This document shows positions 18,774 through 29,200 of a stretch of DNA of 64,000 nucleotides, one piece after another; the stretch's first letter is position 1; each line of letters starts with the position of its first letter. A program made the translations under genes and the position numbers. The notes under the pieces are model-generated. The model did no database searches, had not been told where the DNA came from, and worked only from the letters and a program-made list of their open reading frames with translations. Origin of the DNA: Schumannella luteola (GTDB lineage Bacteria; Actinomycetota; Actinomycetes; Actinomycetales; Microbacteriaceae); contig NZ_JACBZY010000001.1 of NCBI RefSeq assembly GCF_013408685.1, positions 1,364,001 to 1,428,000 of the forward strand. Reading direction: 5' to 3'.

Positions 18774-19847
18774 TCAGCTCACCGCGTGCGCGCTGTCGTC
18801 GATCTCGCCGACGAGCTCCTCGAGGATGTCCTCGAGGAACACCGCGCCGTGGATGCGCCCCTCGGCGTCGGCCGTTCGGGCGACGTGCACGCCGTCGCGG
18901 CGCATCCGGTCGAGAGCGTCCTCGAGCTCGGCGTCGCGCGAGAGCGTGACGAGACGGCGCATCCGCTTCGCCGGAACCGGCTGCGTATCCGCCGCGCCCG
19001 TCAGGTCGAGCACGTCCTTGAGGTGCAGGTACGCGATGGGCTCGGCGGCGACGGGCTCGGCGACGCCTGACGCATCGGCGTCAGTCAGCACGAAGCGCGA
19101 CCAGCCGGTCTCGGCCACCGCGGCCCGCACGTCGGCGGGCGTCGCGTCGCGGGCGAGCGTGCGCATCCGCGTCGTCGGCACCTCGATGTCGTGCACCCGC
19201 TTGTCGGTGAATTCGAACGCCGCCTGCAGCGCGCCCGACCGGTCGTCGAGCACACCCTCGCGGGTCGACACCGCCACGATGCCGGCGACCTCGTCGAGCG
19301 TGAACGCGCTCGTCGCCTCGTCCTTCGGCTGCACCTTGAACAGTCGCAGGATGCCGTTCGCGAGCCAGTTCAGCGACCCGATCACGGGCAGCAGGATGCG
19401 CGCCACGAGCACGAGCGGCGGCGCGAGCAGCAGGGCGACGCGATCCGGCACCGAGAACGCGAGGTTCTTCGGGATCATCTCGCCGAACACGACGTGCAGG
19501 AAGGTCACCGCGAGCAGCGCGACGACGAAGGCGATCACCGCGATCGCATCCCCGCTGAGCGCGGTCGCCCCGAGCGGCACCTCGAGCAGGTGCTTGATCG
19601 CCGGCTCGCTGACGTTGAGGATCACGAGCGAGCAGACCGTGATGCCCAGCTGGCTCGTCGCCAGCATGAGCGTCGCGTGCTCCATCGCCCAGAGGGTCGT
19701 CTTCGCGGCGCGGCTGCCGGCAGCGGCGCGCGGCTCGATCTGCGAGCGCTTCGCCGAGATGACGGCGAATTCGGCGCCGACGAAGAAGCCGTTCACGATC
19801 AGCAGCACGAACAGCCAGATCAGGCCGGCGATGTCACTGCTCGCCAT
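18774..19847 (-). CDS. CNNM/HlyC-type membrane protein with CBS pair
   Basis: 357 residues. The N-terminal DUF21 (CNNM) transmembrane domain shows FFVGAEFAVISAKRSQIE and the downstream MIPKNLAF motif; residues about 205-345 carry two CBS domains (ending DGVHVARTADAEGRIHGAVFLEDILEELVGEIDD). The C-terminal CorC/HlyC domain present in its upstream neighbour is absent. Proteins of this family are linked to Mg2+/Co2+ efflux or sensing; the old hemolysin name is not meaningful. Its start lies 14 bases inside the end of the preceding gene, so both are made from one transcript and probably form a heteromer (inference). Confidence 0.84.
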   Translation of the reverse strand: MASSDIAGLIWLFVLLIVNGFFVGAEFAVISAKRSQIEPRAAAGSRAAKTTLWAMEHATLMLATSQLGITVCSLVILNVSEPAIKHLLEVPLGATALSGDAIAVIAFVVALLAVTFLHVVFGEMIPKNLAFSVPDRVALLLAPPLVLVARILLPVIGSLNWLANGILRLFKVQPKDEATSAFTLDEVAGIVAVSTREGVLDDRSGALQAAFEFTDKRVHDIEVPTTRMRTLARDATPADVRAAVAETGWSRFVLTDADASGVAEPVAAEPIAYLHLKDVLDLTGAADTQPVPAKRMRRLVTLSRDAELEDALDRMRRDGVHVARTADAEGRIHGAVFLEDILEELVGEIDDSAHAVS

Positions 19848-21285
19848 GAGCGCTCACCTCCTGTCGGTCGCGGGCATCCGGGGCGGTGGATGCGGGCTCG
19901 GCTCGTTCGGCTCCGGGCCCCTCGGCGTCGGCTCGCTCGGCGTCGGCTCGCTCGCTGTCGGTTCTGTCGGGTCTGTCGGCGGCGGGCGTCCAGCGCAGTC
20001 GCGCGACGCGCACCCCGTCCATCCGCACGACCGTGAGCGCGCCGTGTTCGAGCTCGACGGCGTCGCCGACCTCGGGAACCCGCTCCAGCCGGTCGAGCAC
20101 GAGCCCGCCGACCGTGTCGTAGTCGTCGCCCTCGGGCACGATCGCGGCGGCCCCGCCGCCCGTCGCGGTGAGCTGGCGCACCTCGTCGGGGCGCAGGCCG
20201 GCGTCGAGCATCCATCCCTCGCCGTCGCGCACCACGGCCTGGTGGATGCGGTCGTGCTCGTCGCGCAGCTCGCCCACGAGCTCTTCGATGAGGTCTTCGA
20301 GGGTGACGAGTCCGGCGGTGCCGCCGTGCTCGTCGAGCACGATCGCGAGCTGCCCGCCCGAGCGGCGCAGCGTCTGCAGCACGCCGTCGACGGCGGCCGT
20401 CTCGGGCACGAACAGCGCCGCCGTCGCGAGATCGCCCGCGGTCACGCCGTCGCGCTCGCCCGGGTCGAGGCGGAACGCCTGCTTCACGTGCACGAGCCCG
20501 ACGATGTCGTCGCGATCGGCGCCGGTGACCGGGAAGCGCGAGTGCCCGGAGGCGAGCGAGGCGGCGATCACGGCGTGCGCCGAGTCGTCGGCGGCGACCG
20601 TCACCATCCGCACCCGCGGGGTCAGCGCGTCGGCGACGTCGTGCTGCGCGAAGCGCAGGGTGCGGTCGAGCAGGGTCGCGTGGTCGGGGTCGAGGGTGCC
20701 CTCGACGGCGGAGCGCCGCACGAGGAAGCCGAGCTCCTCGGCCGTGCGCGCCCCCGACAGCTCCTCCTTCGGCTCGATGCCCATGCGCCGGATGATCGCG
20801 TTCGCGGTGCCGTTGCACAGCGCGATCACGGGCCGGAACACGGTCGTGAACACCACCTGCAGCGGCACGACGAGCTTCGCCGTCTGGCGGGGGAGGGCGA
20901 GCGCGAAGTTCTTCGGCACGAGCTCGCCGAGGATCATCGAGAACAGCGTCGCCAGCACGATCGCGACGACGGCGCCGACGCCGGGCACGACGGCATCCGG
21001 GATGCCGAGGCCGGTGAGCGGGCCGCGCAGCAGGCTGCTGATCGCCGGTTCGAAGGTGAAGCCGGCCAGCAGGGTCGTCAGGGTGATGCCGAGCTGGGCG
21101 CCGGAGAGGTGCGTCGAGGTGATGCGCAGCGCGCCGATCACCGGGCCGAGCCGCTTCTCACCGCGGTCGCGCCGGCCTTCGAGCTCGTGGCGGTCGAGGT
21201 TCACCAGGGCGAACTCGCTCGCGACGAAGACGCCGGTTCCGACGGTGAGCAGGGTGCCGAGGATCAGACCGAGCCACTCGGGCAC
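19834..21285 (-). CDS. CNNM/HlyC-type membrane protein with CBS and CorC domains
   Basis: 483 residues. Layout: DUF21 membrane domain (residues 1-190; FVASEFALVNLDRHELE, LGELVPKNFALALPRQ), two CBS domains (about 205-330; ending AIVLDEHGGTAGLVTLEDLIEELVGELRDEHD), a CorC/HlyC accessory domain (about 345-430; GWMLDAGLRPDEV, YDTVGGLVLDRLERVPEVGD), then a disordered acidic tail. It is the first gene of a two-gene operon with the shorter paralogue that follows. The tail is encoded by short direct repeats (AERADAE-like), likely slippage products. Role in divalent metal handling is from family knowledge. Confidence 0.86.
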   Translation of the reverse strand: MPEWLGLILGTLLTVGTGVFVASEFALVNLDRHELEGRRDRGEKRLGPVIGALRITSTHLSGAQLGITLTTLLAGFTFEPAISSLLRGPLTGLGIPDAVVPGVGAVVAIVLATLFSMILGELVPKNFALALPRQTAKLVVPLQVVFTTVFRPVIALCNGTANAIIRRMGIEPKEELSGARTAEELGFLVRRSAVEGTLDPDHATLLDRTLRFAQHDVADALTPRVRMVTVAADDSAHAVIAASLASGHSRFPVTGADRDDIVGLVHVKQAFRLDPGERDGVTAGDLATAALFVPETAAVDGVLQTLRRSGGQLAIVLDEHGGTAGLVTLEDLIEELVGELRDEHDRIHQAVVRDGEGWMLDAGLRPDEVRQLTATGGGAAAIVPEGDDYDTVGGLVLDRLERVPEVGDAVELEHGALTVVRMDGVRVARLRWTPAADRPDRTDSERADAERADAEGPGAERAEPASTAPDARDRQEVSAHGEQ

Positions 21286-21416
21286 GCGTCACCTCCGTCG
21301 GCGACGCGGATGGGCAGGCTGGGTCTATGGCAGTCGTCCATGCGACGACCGTAAATCAGGATGCTCGGAGAACGCCGGGCGCGAAACGCGAGCGCGCCGC
21401 GGTCAGCGGGAACGCG

Positions 21417-21451
21417 AAGAGCGCGGCTCCCGAAGTGGGAACCGCGCTCTT
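21417..21451 (-). terminator. Hairpin downstream of tRNA-Ser
   Basis: AAGAGCGCGG (21417-21426) pairs with CCGCGCTCTT (21442-21451), with an extra TCCC/GGGA pairing inside. It begins eight bases beyond the tRNA 3' end on the minus strand and should end its precursor. Confidence 0.68.
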
Positions 21452-21458
21452 CGACCTG

Positions 21459-21543
21459 CGGAGGATGGGGGATTCGAACCCCCGAGGGCTTTCACCCAAC
21501 ACGCTTTCCAAGCGTGCGCCATAGGCCACTAGGCGAATCCTCC
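21459..21543 (-). tRNA. tRNA-Ser(GGA)
   Basis: 85-base cloverleaf on the minus strand. Acceptor stem GGAGGAT/ATCCTCC with discriminator G, D arm after CGCCTAGTGG, anticodon loop CTTGGAAAG with anticodon GGA, a long variable arm typical of class II tRNAs, and T arm with GGTTCGAATCC. CCA is not encoded. It decodes UCC/UCU serine codons. Confidence 0.95.
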
Positions 21544-21701
21544 TGGCACTCGCCGAGGCGAAGCCGTCGCCCATCCTACCGGGCATTCGGGGCGCCGCCG
21601 TCCGCAGGCACCGCGGCCCTGGCAGGGCACCGCATCCGCGCGCTGCGAACCCGCGCCGATTCCCAGGTTGTGAGGTCATCCTTACTTCTACGCTGGAGGG
21701 C

Positions 21702-23816
21702 GTGACGACTCGCATCTTCATCGCCTCAGCAGAAGGTCACACCGGCAAGTCGACCGTCGCCCTCGGCGTGGTCGAGCTGCTGCAGCGCCGCGCCACGCGC
21801 GTCGGCGTCTTCCGGCCGGTCGCCCGCACGACGCAGGAGCGCGACTACGTGCTCGAGCTGCTGCTGGCGCACTCGACCGCCGATCTCGACTACGACACCT
21901 GCGTCGGCACGAGCTACGAGCGCGTGCACAACGACCCCGATGGGGCGCTCGATGAGATCGTCACGCGCTTCGCGGCGGTGGAGGCGGCGAGCGATGTGGT
22001 CGTGATCGTCGGCAGCGACTACACCGACATCGGCAGCCCGACCGAGCTGAGCTTCAACGCCCGCGTCGCCGCGAACCTCGGCGCCCCGGTGCTGCTCGTG
22101 CTCGGCGGACGCGGGCAGGATGGCACCGCCGCCCGCACCCCGGCCGAGCTGCGGCAGGTGGCCGAGGTCACCCGCGCCGAGCTGCGCGCCGAGCACGCCG
22201 GTCTGCTCGCCGTCGTCGTGAACCGCGCCGATCCCGACCAGCTGGGCGAGGTCGTCGCCGCGGTGGAGGCGGCCGAGCACGGCGCCGGCGGTGCCGCCTC
22301 GAGTGATATCCCCGTCTGGGCGATCCCCGAAGACCCGCTGCTCGTCGCGCCGTCGTTCCGCACGCTGGTCGAGTCGCTGGATGCGCGGCTCATCCGCGGC
22401 GAGGATGCGCTGCTCGACCGCGAGGTGCTCGGCACCGTGATCGCGGCGATGTCGCTCGAGAACGTGCTGCCGCGCCTGCTCGAGGGCGCGGTCGTCGTGG
22501 TTCCGGGAGATCGGTCGGATGTGCTGCTCGGCACGATCCTCGCTCACTCCTCCGACACCTTCCCTTCTCTCGCGGGCGTGCTGCTCAACGGCGGGTTCGA
22601 GCCCGCCGCATCCATCACCCGGCTGCTCGACGGCCTCGGCTCGCCGCTGCCGGTCGCGACGGTCGAGTCCGGCACCTTCGACACCGCGGTCGGCATCACG
22701 CGAACCCGTGGCCGTCTCGCCGCGGACTCCCCGCGAAAGCAGGAGGCGGCGCTCGCCCTGTTCGAACGCAGCGTCGACGGCGAGGCTCTCGCCTCCCGAC
22801 TCGACCTCGCGCCCCCGACGGTCGTCACGCCGCTCATGTTCGAGCACGGCCTGCTCGACCGCGCCCGCGCCGACCGCAAGCACATCGTGCTGCCCGAGGG
22901 CGACGACGACCGCGTGCTGCAGGCTGCGGGGATGCTGCTGCAGCGCGGCACCGCGCAGCTCACGATCCTCGGCGAGGAGGTGGCGGTGCGCTCCCGCGCC
23001 CTCGAGCTCGGCGTCGATCTGCGCGACGCGGCGGTGATCAGCCCCTTCGACGAGCAGCTGCGGCAGCGCTTCGCCGAGGAGTACGCCCGCGTGCGCGCCC
23101 ACAAGGGCATCACGGTCGGCCAGGCCGCCGACACGGTCACCGACGTCAGCTACTTCGGCACGATGATGGTGCACCTCGGACTCGCCGACGGGATGGTGTC
23201 GGGCGCCAAGCACACGACGGCGCACACCATCCGTCCCGCTTTCGAGATCATCAAGACGAAGCCGGGCGTCTCGGTCGTGTCGAGCGTCTTCCTCATGGCG
23301 CTCGCCGACCGCGTGCTCGTCTACGGCGACTGCGCGGTGATCCCCGACCCCACCTCCGAGCAGCTCGCCGACATCGCGGTGAGCTCGGCCGCGACCGCCC
23401 GGCAGTTCGGCATCGACCCGCGCGTGGCGATGCTGAGCTACTCGACGGGGGAGTCGGGAACGGGCGCCGATGTCGACAAGGTGCGCGCCGCGACGGCGCT
23501 CGTGCGCGAGCGCGCCGGGCATCTGCTGGTCGAGGGGCCCATCCAGTACGACGCGGCCGCCGACCCCACCGTGGCGGCCACGAAGATGCCCGATTCGGCC
23601 GTCGCGGGCCGTGCGACGGTATTCGTATTCCCCGATCTGAATACAGGCAACAACACCTACAAGGCCGTGCAGCGCAGCGCCGGCGCGGTCGCCATCGGAC
23701 CCGTGTTGCAGGGTCTCAACAAGCCCATCAACGACCTCTCGCGCGGAGCCCTCGTGCGCGACATCGTCAACACGGTCGCGATCACCGCGATCCAGGCCCA
23801 GGGGAGTGCTCAGTGA
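21702..23816 (+). CDS. pta: Phosphate acetyltransferase, long DRTGG type
   Basis: 704 residues; interconverts acetyl-CoA and acetyl phosphate. N-terminal P-loop-like domain (IASAEGHTGKSTVALGVVELLQ), a middle DRTGG domain (about 210-320), and a C-terminal catalytic PTA_PTB domain (about 375-700; HIVLPEGDDDRVLQAA, GMVSGAKHTTAHTIRPAFEIIKT, SYSTGESGTGADVDKVRAATALVRE, FPDLNTGNNTYKAVQRSAGAVAIGPVLQGL). Length fits the class II enzymes such as E. coli Pta (about 714 aa). The GTG start is preceded by TACGCT at 21689-21694, seven bases away, so leaderless translation is likely, although GGAGGG also lies directly upstream. ackA overlaps by four bases. Confidence 0.95.
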   Translation: MTTRIFIASAEGHTGKSTVALGVVELLQRRATRVGVFRPVARTTQERDYVLELLLAHSTADLDYDTCVGTSYERVHNDPDGALDEIVTRFAAVEAASDVVVIVGSDYTDIGSPTELSFNARVAANLGAPVLLVLGGRGQDGTAARTPAELRQVAEVTRAELRAEHAGLLAVVVNRADPDQLGEVVAAVEAAEHGAGGAASSDIPVWAIPEDPLLVAPSFRTLVESLDARLIRGEDALLDREVLGTVIAAMSLENVLPRLLEGAVVVVPGDRSDVLLGTILAHSSDTFPSLAGVLLNGGFEPAASITRLLDGLGSPLPVATVESGTFDTAVGITRTRGRLAADSPRKQEAALALFERSVDGEALASRLDLAPPTVVTPLMFEHGLLDRARADRKHIVLPEGDDDRVLQAAGMLLQRGTAQLTILGEEVAVRSRALELGVDLRDAAVISPFDEQLRQRFAEEYARVRAHKGITVGQAADTVTDVSYFGTMMVHLGLADGMVSGAKHTTAHTIRPAFEIIKTKPGVSVVSSVFLMALADRVLVYGDCAVIPDPTSEQLADIAVSSAATARQFGIDPRVAMLSYSTGESGTGADVDKVRAATALVRERAGHLLVEGPIQYDAAADPTVAATKMPDSAVAGRATVFVFPDLNTGNNTYKAVQRSAGAVAIGPVLQGLNKPINDLSRGALVRDIVNTVAITAIQAQGSAQ

Positions 23817-24937
23817 GCCGCGTCTTCGTCGTCAACTCCGGTTCCTCGTCGATCAAGTACCAGCTCGTCGACCCCGTCGCGGGCGAGACGATCCTCTCGG
23901 GAACCCTGCAACGACTGGGCGAGCCGGGCGGTGACGCCGCGAACCACGACGAGGGGATGCGCATCGTGCTCGAGCGACTCGGCCCCGATGCCGAGGTCGC
24001 GGCGGTGGGTCACCGCGTCGTGCACGGCGGCGCCCGATTCGACCGCGCGGTGGTCGTGGACGACGCCGTGATCGCCGAGATCGAGAAGCTCAACGACCTC
24101 GCCCCGCTGCACAATCCGGCGAACCTCGACGGCATCCGCGCGGCCCGCGCCGCCTTCCCCGATGTGCCCCATGTGGCCGTCTTCGACACCGCCTTTCACC
24201 AGTCCATGCCGGAAGAGGCATGGAGATACGCGATCGACCGCGAGCTCGCCGATCGGCACGCGGTGCGGCGCTACGGATTCCACGGAACGAGCGTCAAGTA
24301 CGTGACCGAGCGGGCCGCCGCGTTCCTCGGCCGGCCGCTCGGCGAGCTCAAGCAGATCGTGCTGCACCTCGGCAACGGCGCGAGCATCACCGCGGTCGAC
24401 GGCGGCCGCAGCGTCGACACCTCGATGGGCCTCACGCCGCTCGAGGGCCTGGTGATGGGTACCCGCTCGGGCGACCTCGACCCGGCGATCGTGCCCTACC
24501 TCGGCCGTGTCGCCGACCTCGACCTCGGCGAGCTGGATGCGCTGCTCAACAAGCGCAGCGGGCTGCTCGGACTCACCGGCACGGGCGACATGCGCGACGT
24601 GCAGCGGGCCGCCGCCGAGGGCGAGCCGCGGGCCGAGCAGGCGCTGGCCATCTGGCGGCACCGGGTGAAGCACTACGTCGGCGCCTACGCCGCGATCCTC
24701 GGCGGGGTCGACGTGATCGCCTTCACGGCGGGCATCGGCGAGAACAACCCGCTGCTGCGCCGCCGCACGATGACCGGCCTCGAGTTCCTCGGCATCCGCA
24801 TCGACGACGACCGCAACGAGCTCGACTCCCGCGCCGAGCGCCGCATCTCGCCCGACCGTCAGCCGGTCGAGGTGCTCGTCATCCCGACCGACGAGGAGCT
24901 CGAGATCGCGAAGCAGGCGCTCGCGCTGGCGCGCTGA
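23813..24937 (+). CDS. ackA: Acetate kinase
   Basis: 374 residues; converts acetyl phosphate and ADP to acetate and ATP, completing the Pta-AckA pathway. Signatures present: N-terminal VNSGSSSIKYQL, HRVVHGG, VAVFDTAFHQSMP, YGFHGTSVKYV, LHLGNGASITAV, and FTAGIGENNPLLR near the C-terminus. Slightly shorter than the usual 390-400 aa. The GTG start overlaps the pta stop (GTGA), so the two are translationally coupled and made together. Confidence 0.96.
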   Translation: MSRVFVVNSGSSSIKYQLVDPVAGETILSGTLQRLGEPGGDAANHDEGMRIVLERLGPDAEVAAVGHRVVHGGARFDRAVVVDDAVIAEIEKLNDLAPLHNPANLDGIRAARAAFPDVPHVAVFDTAFHQSMPEEAWRYAIDRELADRHAVRRYGFHGTSVKYVTERAAAFLGRPLGELKQIVLHLGNGASITAVDGGRSVDTSMGLTPLEGLVMGTRSGDLDPAIVPYLGRVADLDLGELDALLNKRSGLLGLTGTGDMRDVQRAAAEGEPRAEQALAIWRHRVKHYVGAYAAILGGVDVIAFTAGIGENNPLLRRRTMTGLEFLGIRIDDDRNELDSRAERRISPDRQPVEVLVIPTDEELEIAKQALALAR

Positions 24938-24964
24938 TCCTCCGGCTGATCGTCGGGCTGATCC

Positions 24965-25612
24965 TCAGAGCGCCGCGACGGCCTCCGCGATCGGCGTCGA
25001 CCCGGTCGTGAGGTCGAACTGCTTCCGCACGGCGCCGCCCGAGCGCAGCAGCTCGGCCAGCACGGCGGCGACGTCGGCGCGGGGGATGTCGCCGCGCGGC
25101 AGCTCCGGGGCGGCGGAGACCGAGCCCGTCCCCGGTTCGTCCTTCAGGCCGCCGGGGCGCACGATCGTCCAGTCGAGATCCCGCTCGCGCACGGCCGCAT
25201 CCGCCTCGCTCTTCGCCCGCAGATAGATCTGGAACACGTCGTCGGACTCGGGGTCGAAGCTGTCGGTGCCGATCGCCGAGACGATCAGATAGCGCCGCAC
25301 GCCGGCCTGAACGGCGGCATCAGCGAGCAGGATGGCCCCGTCGCGGTCGAGGGTGAGTTTGCGCTCGGCGGTGCTGCCCGGGCCGGCGCCGGCCGCGAAG
25401 ACGACCGCGTCGGCGCCGGCGATCGCCTCGGCGACCTCCGCGTCGTCGGCCTTCTCGAGGTCGAGCACGACGGGTTCGGCACCGACCGCGCGCAGGTCGT
25501 CGCCGTGGTCGGCGTTGCGCACGAGCCCGCGCACGCGGTGCCCGTCGGCGCTGAGCAGGGAAGAGAGCAGAAGGGCGATCTTGCCGTGACCGCCCGCGAT
25601 CGCGATGTCCAT
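24965..25612 (-). CDS. NAD(P)-binding oxidoreductase-like protein (NmrA/SDR atypical)
   Basis: 215 residues. N-terminal Rossmann motif MDIAIAGGHGKIALLLSSLL with the NAD(P)H-binding 10 (NmrA-like) pattern GADAVVFAAGAGPGSTAERKLTLDRDGAILLADAAVQAGVRRYLIVSAIG, then TIVRPGGLKDEPGTG. These proteins are often annotated as nucleoside-diphosphate-sugar epimerase-like or quinone-reductase-like, but the catalytic role here is unknown. ATG 25612 is preferred because the motif begins there; ATG 25630 would add six residues. It converges with ackA, leaving 27 bases. Confidence 0.8.
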   Translation of the reverse strand: MDIAIAGGHGKIALLLSSLLSADGHRVRGLVRNADHGDDLRAVGAEPVVLDLEKADDAEVAEAIAGADAVVFAAGAGPGSTAERKLTLDRDGAILLADAAVQAGVRRYLIVSAIGTDSFDPESDDVFQIYLRAKSEADAAVRERDLDWTIVRPGGLKDEPGTGSVSAAPELPRGDIPRADVAAVLAELLRSGGAVRKQFDLTTGSTPIAEAVAAL

Positions 25613-25718
25613 GCCGTCAGTCCACCGCATCCGGCGCGCGGGATGCCGGTGCGGGCGTGATCGCTCAGGAGGCGAGGAGGAACGCGCGGTCGAGACGGCA
25701 TACGCCGCGCAAAGAAAA

Positions 25719-25804
25719 GGACCCCCCGCGCACCCGCCAGAGCCCGGTTACCCTTGCTGCGTTTCCGCCCTGGGGGAGTTGGCCTGGATGGCGCCACGCG
25801 GGGA
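25719..25804 (-). ncRNA. ffs: Signal recognition particle RNA, small bacterial type
   Basis: On the minus strand the conserved helix 8 core is visible: CAGGGCGGAAACGCAGCAAG followed by GGTAACCGGGC, flanked by complementary arms (CCCCGCGTGGCG... and ...GGGTGCGCGGGGGGTCC). A T-rich tail, TTTTCTTT, follows at 25711-25718 and should terminate it. It is the 4.5S-like RNA that binds Ffh and targets membrane proteins. Ends are approximate to a few bases. Confidence 0.93.
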
Positions 25805-26258
25805 GCCGGGGATCAGTCTAGCGGGAGCCGGCGGTGCGGCCGTTCGCGGCCCGACACCATTCATCACCGCGCCCGCGCGTAACTCGAGTTCACGTCGGGC
25901 GCAATCCCTCCGGGCGCGTCGGAGCGGATTCGAACCGAGGAGAACCGCATCCTCGGTTGGCCGTCGTCCGCCGCGGTGTCCCGGCATCCTGGGCTACCTC
26001 GCCCGCGTTTTCAGGGAGCCGAGTCTGTTTTCGACCGGACGATGTCCGTTTGGTGCCCCCGTGTGCCCGTTTCCGACCGCCTCGCGGCGCCTGGGGGATG
26101 CCCGGATGAGTCCGATGGGGGGTTGAAAACGAGCACTGCCCGCGTAATCTGAATGTCAGTCACCCGACGGGGAACCCGAAACCCGGACCAACCACCCGAG
26201 TTCGCTCTCCGTCTAGTCGGATCAGGACACGGGGATGTGTGACATGGGGGAAATGACG
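25805..26258. other. Intergenic region before the giant repeat-protein gene
   Basis: About 450 bases with no convincing gene. It holds the upstream sequence of the SRP RNA, a GGATTCGAACC string that resembles a tRNA T-arm but has no cloverleaf, and near its right end a promoter (26123-26150) with a leader of about 100 bases. Confidence 0.6.
26123..26150 (+). promoter_or_regulatory. Promoter of the IPT-repeat gene
   Basis: TTGAAA (26123-26128), a 16-base spacer, and TAATCT (26145-26150). Unlike many neighbours, this promoter would give a leader of about 100 bases, so this gene is not leaderless. Confidence 0.6.
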
Positions 26259-29200
26259 ATGGCGCGTACGCGCGCCGAGAAGTTCAGCACGTGGGGGAGC
26301 CGGGGGCTGGCTCTCGTCGCGGCGGTGATGACGGGGGTCTTCCTCGTCGGCATCGCCCCGAGCAGCGCCAGTCCCGGCGACCGCTCCAGCGCGAGCGGCA
26401 CCTTCCTCTCGGGGTCGCTGGTGAGCGCCATCGACGGCGCGCTCAACACCTCGGCGACGCAGAACCTGGGGACGACGGCGACGCAGATCGACCGGCACAA
26501 CCTCAACGCCTCGGTGCTGAACGGGTTCAACATCGCGCTGCCGGGCAACCTCGGCATCCCGGTGCACCTGACGAACGCCGGCGCGCTCTCCTCCTATGCG
26601 AAGTCCGACCCGGACGCCAGCTCGATCGGCGCCTCCGGTCTCGTCGGCAACGACGGCGTGATCGGCGTCGGCACCGTTCCCCCCAGCCAGGTGCCCGGCA
26701 ACCTCACCTTCGACCTGCACGACATCCTCGGGGCTCAGCTCACCGGCGAGCTGGCGGATGCGCACCTCGACCTCGGCGCCCTCAGCGCGAGCGCCTCGAG
26801 CACCCAGGGCGGCACGCCGGTCGGCAAGTACGAGATCGCCGGCGGCAAGCTGCGCCTCACCAGCAACACGCTGAAGAGCCTCAACGGCATCGTCACGCCG
26901 CGCGTCAGCGCGCTGCAGACCACCGTGCAGGGCCAGCTCACGACCGGCGCAGGCACGCTGCTGACGAACACCCAGAACAGCCTGCGCGGCCTGCTCTCGG
27001 TCGCCGGCAACCTGATCACGACACCGGCCGCGACCAACAACTCCTCGATCACGGTCGACCTGACGTCGGTCACCCTGCCGCAGACGCTCACCACGGCCGA
27101 CGGCAGCGTCAGCATCAACCTCACGACCGGCGAGATCTCGGCCGACCTGTCGAAGATCAACGGCGGCCTCAACGGCCTCGACCCGAACACCGAGGTGCTC
27201 TCGGCCGCCGCGCTGCAGGCGATCTCGGGATCCGTGCTCTCGCTCGTCGGCTCGGCGGTCGACCAGCTGCAGGCGAACCTGGTGACCGCGATCCGCTCGG
27301 CCGCCGTGAACCTCAACGTGCAGCTCGCAGTTCTCGGCAGCCCGGCGATCACGGTCAACGTGGCGGCGCCGCTCGGCCAGCTGCTCGACGGAACCTTCGC
27401 CCCGACCGCGGTCAAGGTGAACGCCGTCGGCCTCACCCTCTCGGTCGGCACGGTCGTCGGCCTGCTCACCGGCACGCTCGGCACCCTGCTGACGCAGACC
27501 ACCGCGAGCGTCGGCACCGCGATCACCGCGCTGCGTCCGCTGCTCATCACCCCGGTGACGAACACGCTGCAGCCGGTCCTGAGCCTGCTCAACACGGTGC
27601 TGTCGCTGCGGGCCAACGTGCAGAGTCCCTCGCCCGCGCAGGCGGGCCGGCCGTTCAGCGAGACCGCGCTGCAGCTGCGTCTGCTCAACTTCTCCGCCGG
27701 GGGCGGGGATGTGCTCACCCTCAACCTCGCGAACGGCGAGGTCGGCCAGGCGGTCGACGGCAACGCCAAGGCGGTCGCGCCCCGCGTCGACGGGATCAGT
27801 CCGTCCAGCGGGCCGGAGGCCGGCGGCACCGTCGTCACCCTGACCGGCGCCGGATTCACCGGAGCCACCGGCGTGACCTTCGGCGGCACGCCCGGCATCA
27901 TCCAGTCGGTCACCGACACGCAGATCACCGTGAAGACCCCGTTCCACGCGGCAGGGGCGGTGCCGGTCGTCGTCACGACCGCGGCCGGGCCGTCGCAGCC
28001 CGGGACCTTCACCTACGTGCCGGCGCTGGCGCTGACCGCGGCCGTGCCGAACACCGGTCCGCTCGCGGGCGGCACCACCGTGATCCTCACTGGCTCGTGC
28101 CTCGACACCGTCACCGGCGTGACCTTCGGCGGCACCGCCGGCACGATCGTCAGCCGCGACTCGGCCCAGCAGCTCACCGTCACCACGCCCGCCCACGCGG
28201 CGGGAACGGTGGATGTGGGCGTCACCAGCGCCGCCCCGTGCGGCACCACGGCGACCCTGCCCGGCGGCTTCACCTACGCGAACCCGCTGCCCCTCGCGCC
28301 GGCCATCGCGAGCATCACGCCCGGCCACGGCCCGGAGACCGGCGGCACCGTCGTCACGATCGCCGGCACCAACCTGGGCGCGACCGGCACGACCGCGGTC
28401 ACCTTCGACGGCATCCCCGCGACCGCCGTCACCGTGAACGCGGCCGGCACGCAGATCACCGCGACCACGCCGCCGCACACCGCGGCGACCGTCGGCGTCG
28501 CCGTCACCACTCCGGCGGGCACCTCGGGCACCAGCCCCTACGTCTACGACCCGGTCATCGCGATCACGACCGTGACGCCGACCTCCGGCCCCGCCGCGGG
28601 CGGCACCCCGATCACGATCGACGGCCGCGCCTTCACCGGCGCGACCGGCGTCGACATCGGCGGCGCCCCGGCCACGAACGTCACCGTCGTCAGCGACACC
28701 CGCATCACGGCGACGACCCCGGCCGGCACCGCCGGTCCGGCCGACGTGGTCGTGCACGGCACCGCCGCGGTCGGCGGCGACGCCACCGCCCCCGGCGCCT
28801 ACAGCTACGTCGCCCCGCAGAAGCCGGCCGTGACGAGCTACACCCCGCAGCAGGGCCCGAGCACCGGCGGCACCACGGTGCTCTTCACCGGAACCGGATT
28901 CACCGGCACCACCGGCGTGCAGTTCGGCGGCGTGCCCGCCACCGGCGTGCAGATCATCAGCGACACGGCGTTGCGCGCCACGACCGCGGCCCGCACGCCC
29001 GGCCAGGTGAGCATCGTCATCCAGCACCCCAACGGCGACACGACGATCGACGGCGGCTACACCTACACACCGCCGCCCGCGCCGACCGCGGCCTCGATCG
29101 ACCCGGTCGTCGGACCGACCGCCGGCGGCACGGCCACGACCATCACCGGCACCGGCTTCACCGGCGCGACCGGCGTGACCTTCGACGGCACCGCCGGAAC

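Noticed and set aside
25918-25945. GGATTCGAACC resembling a tRNA T-arm on the minus strand
   Set aside because: The flanking bases form only about three T-stem pairs and no acceptor, D or anticodon arms could be found at the right distances.
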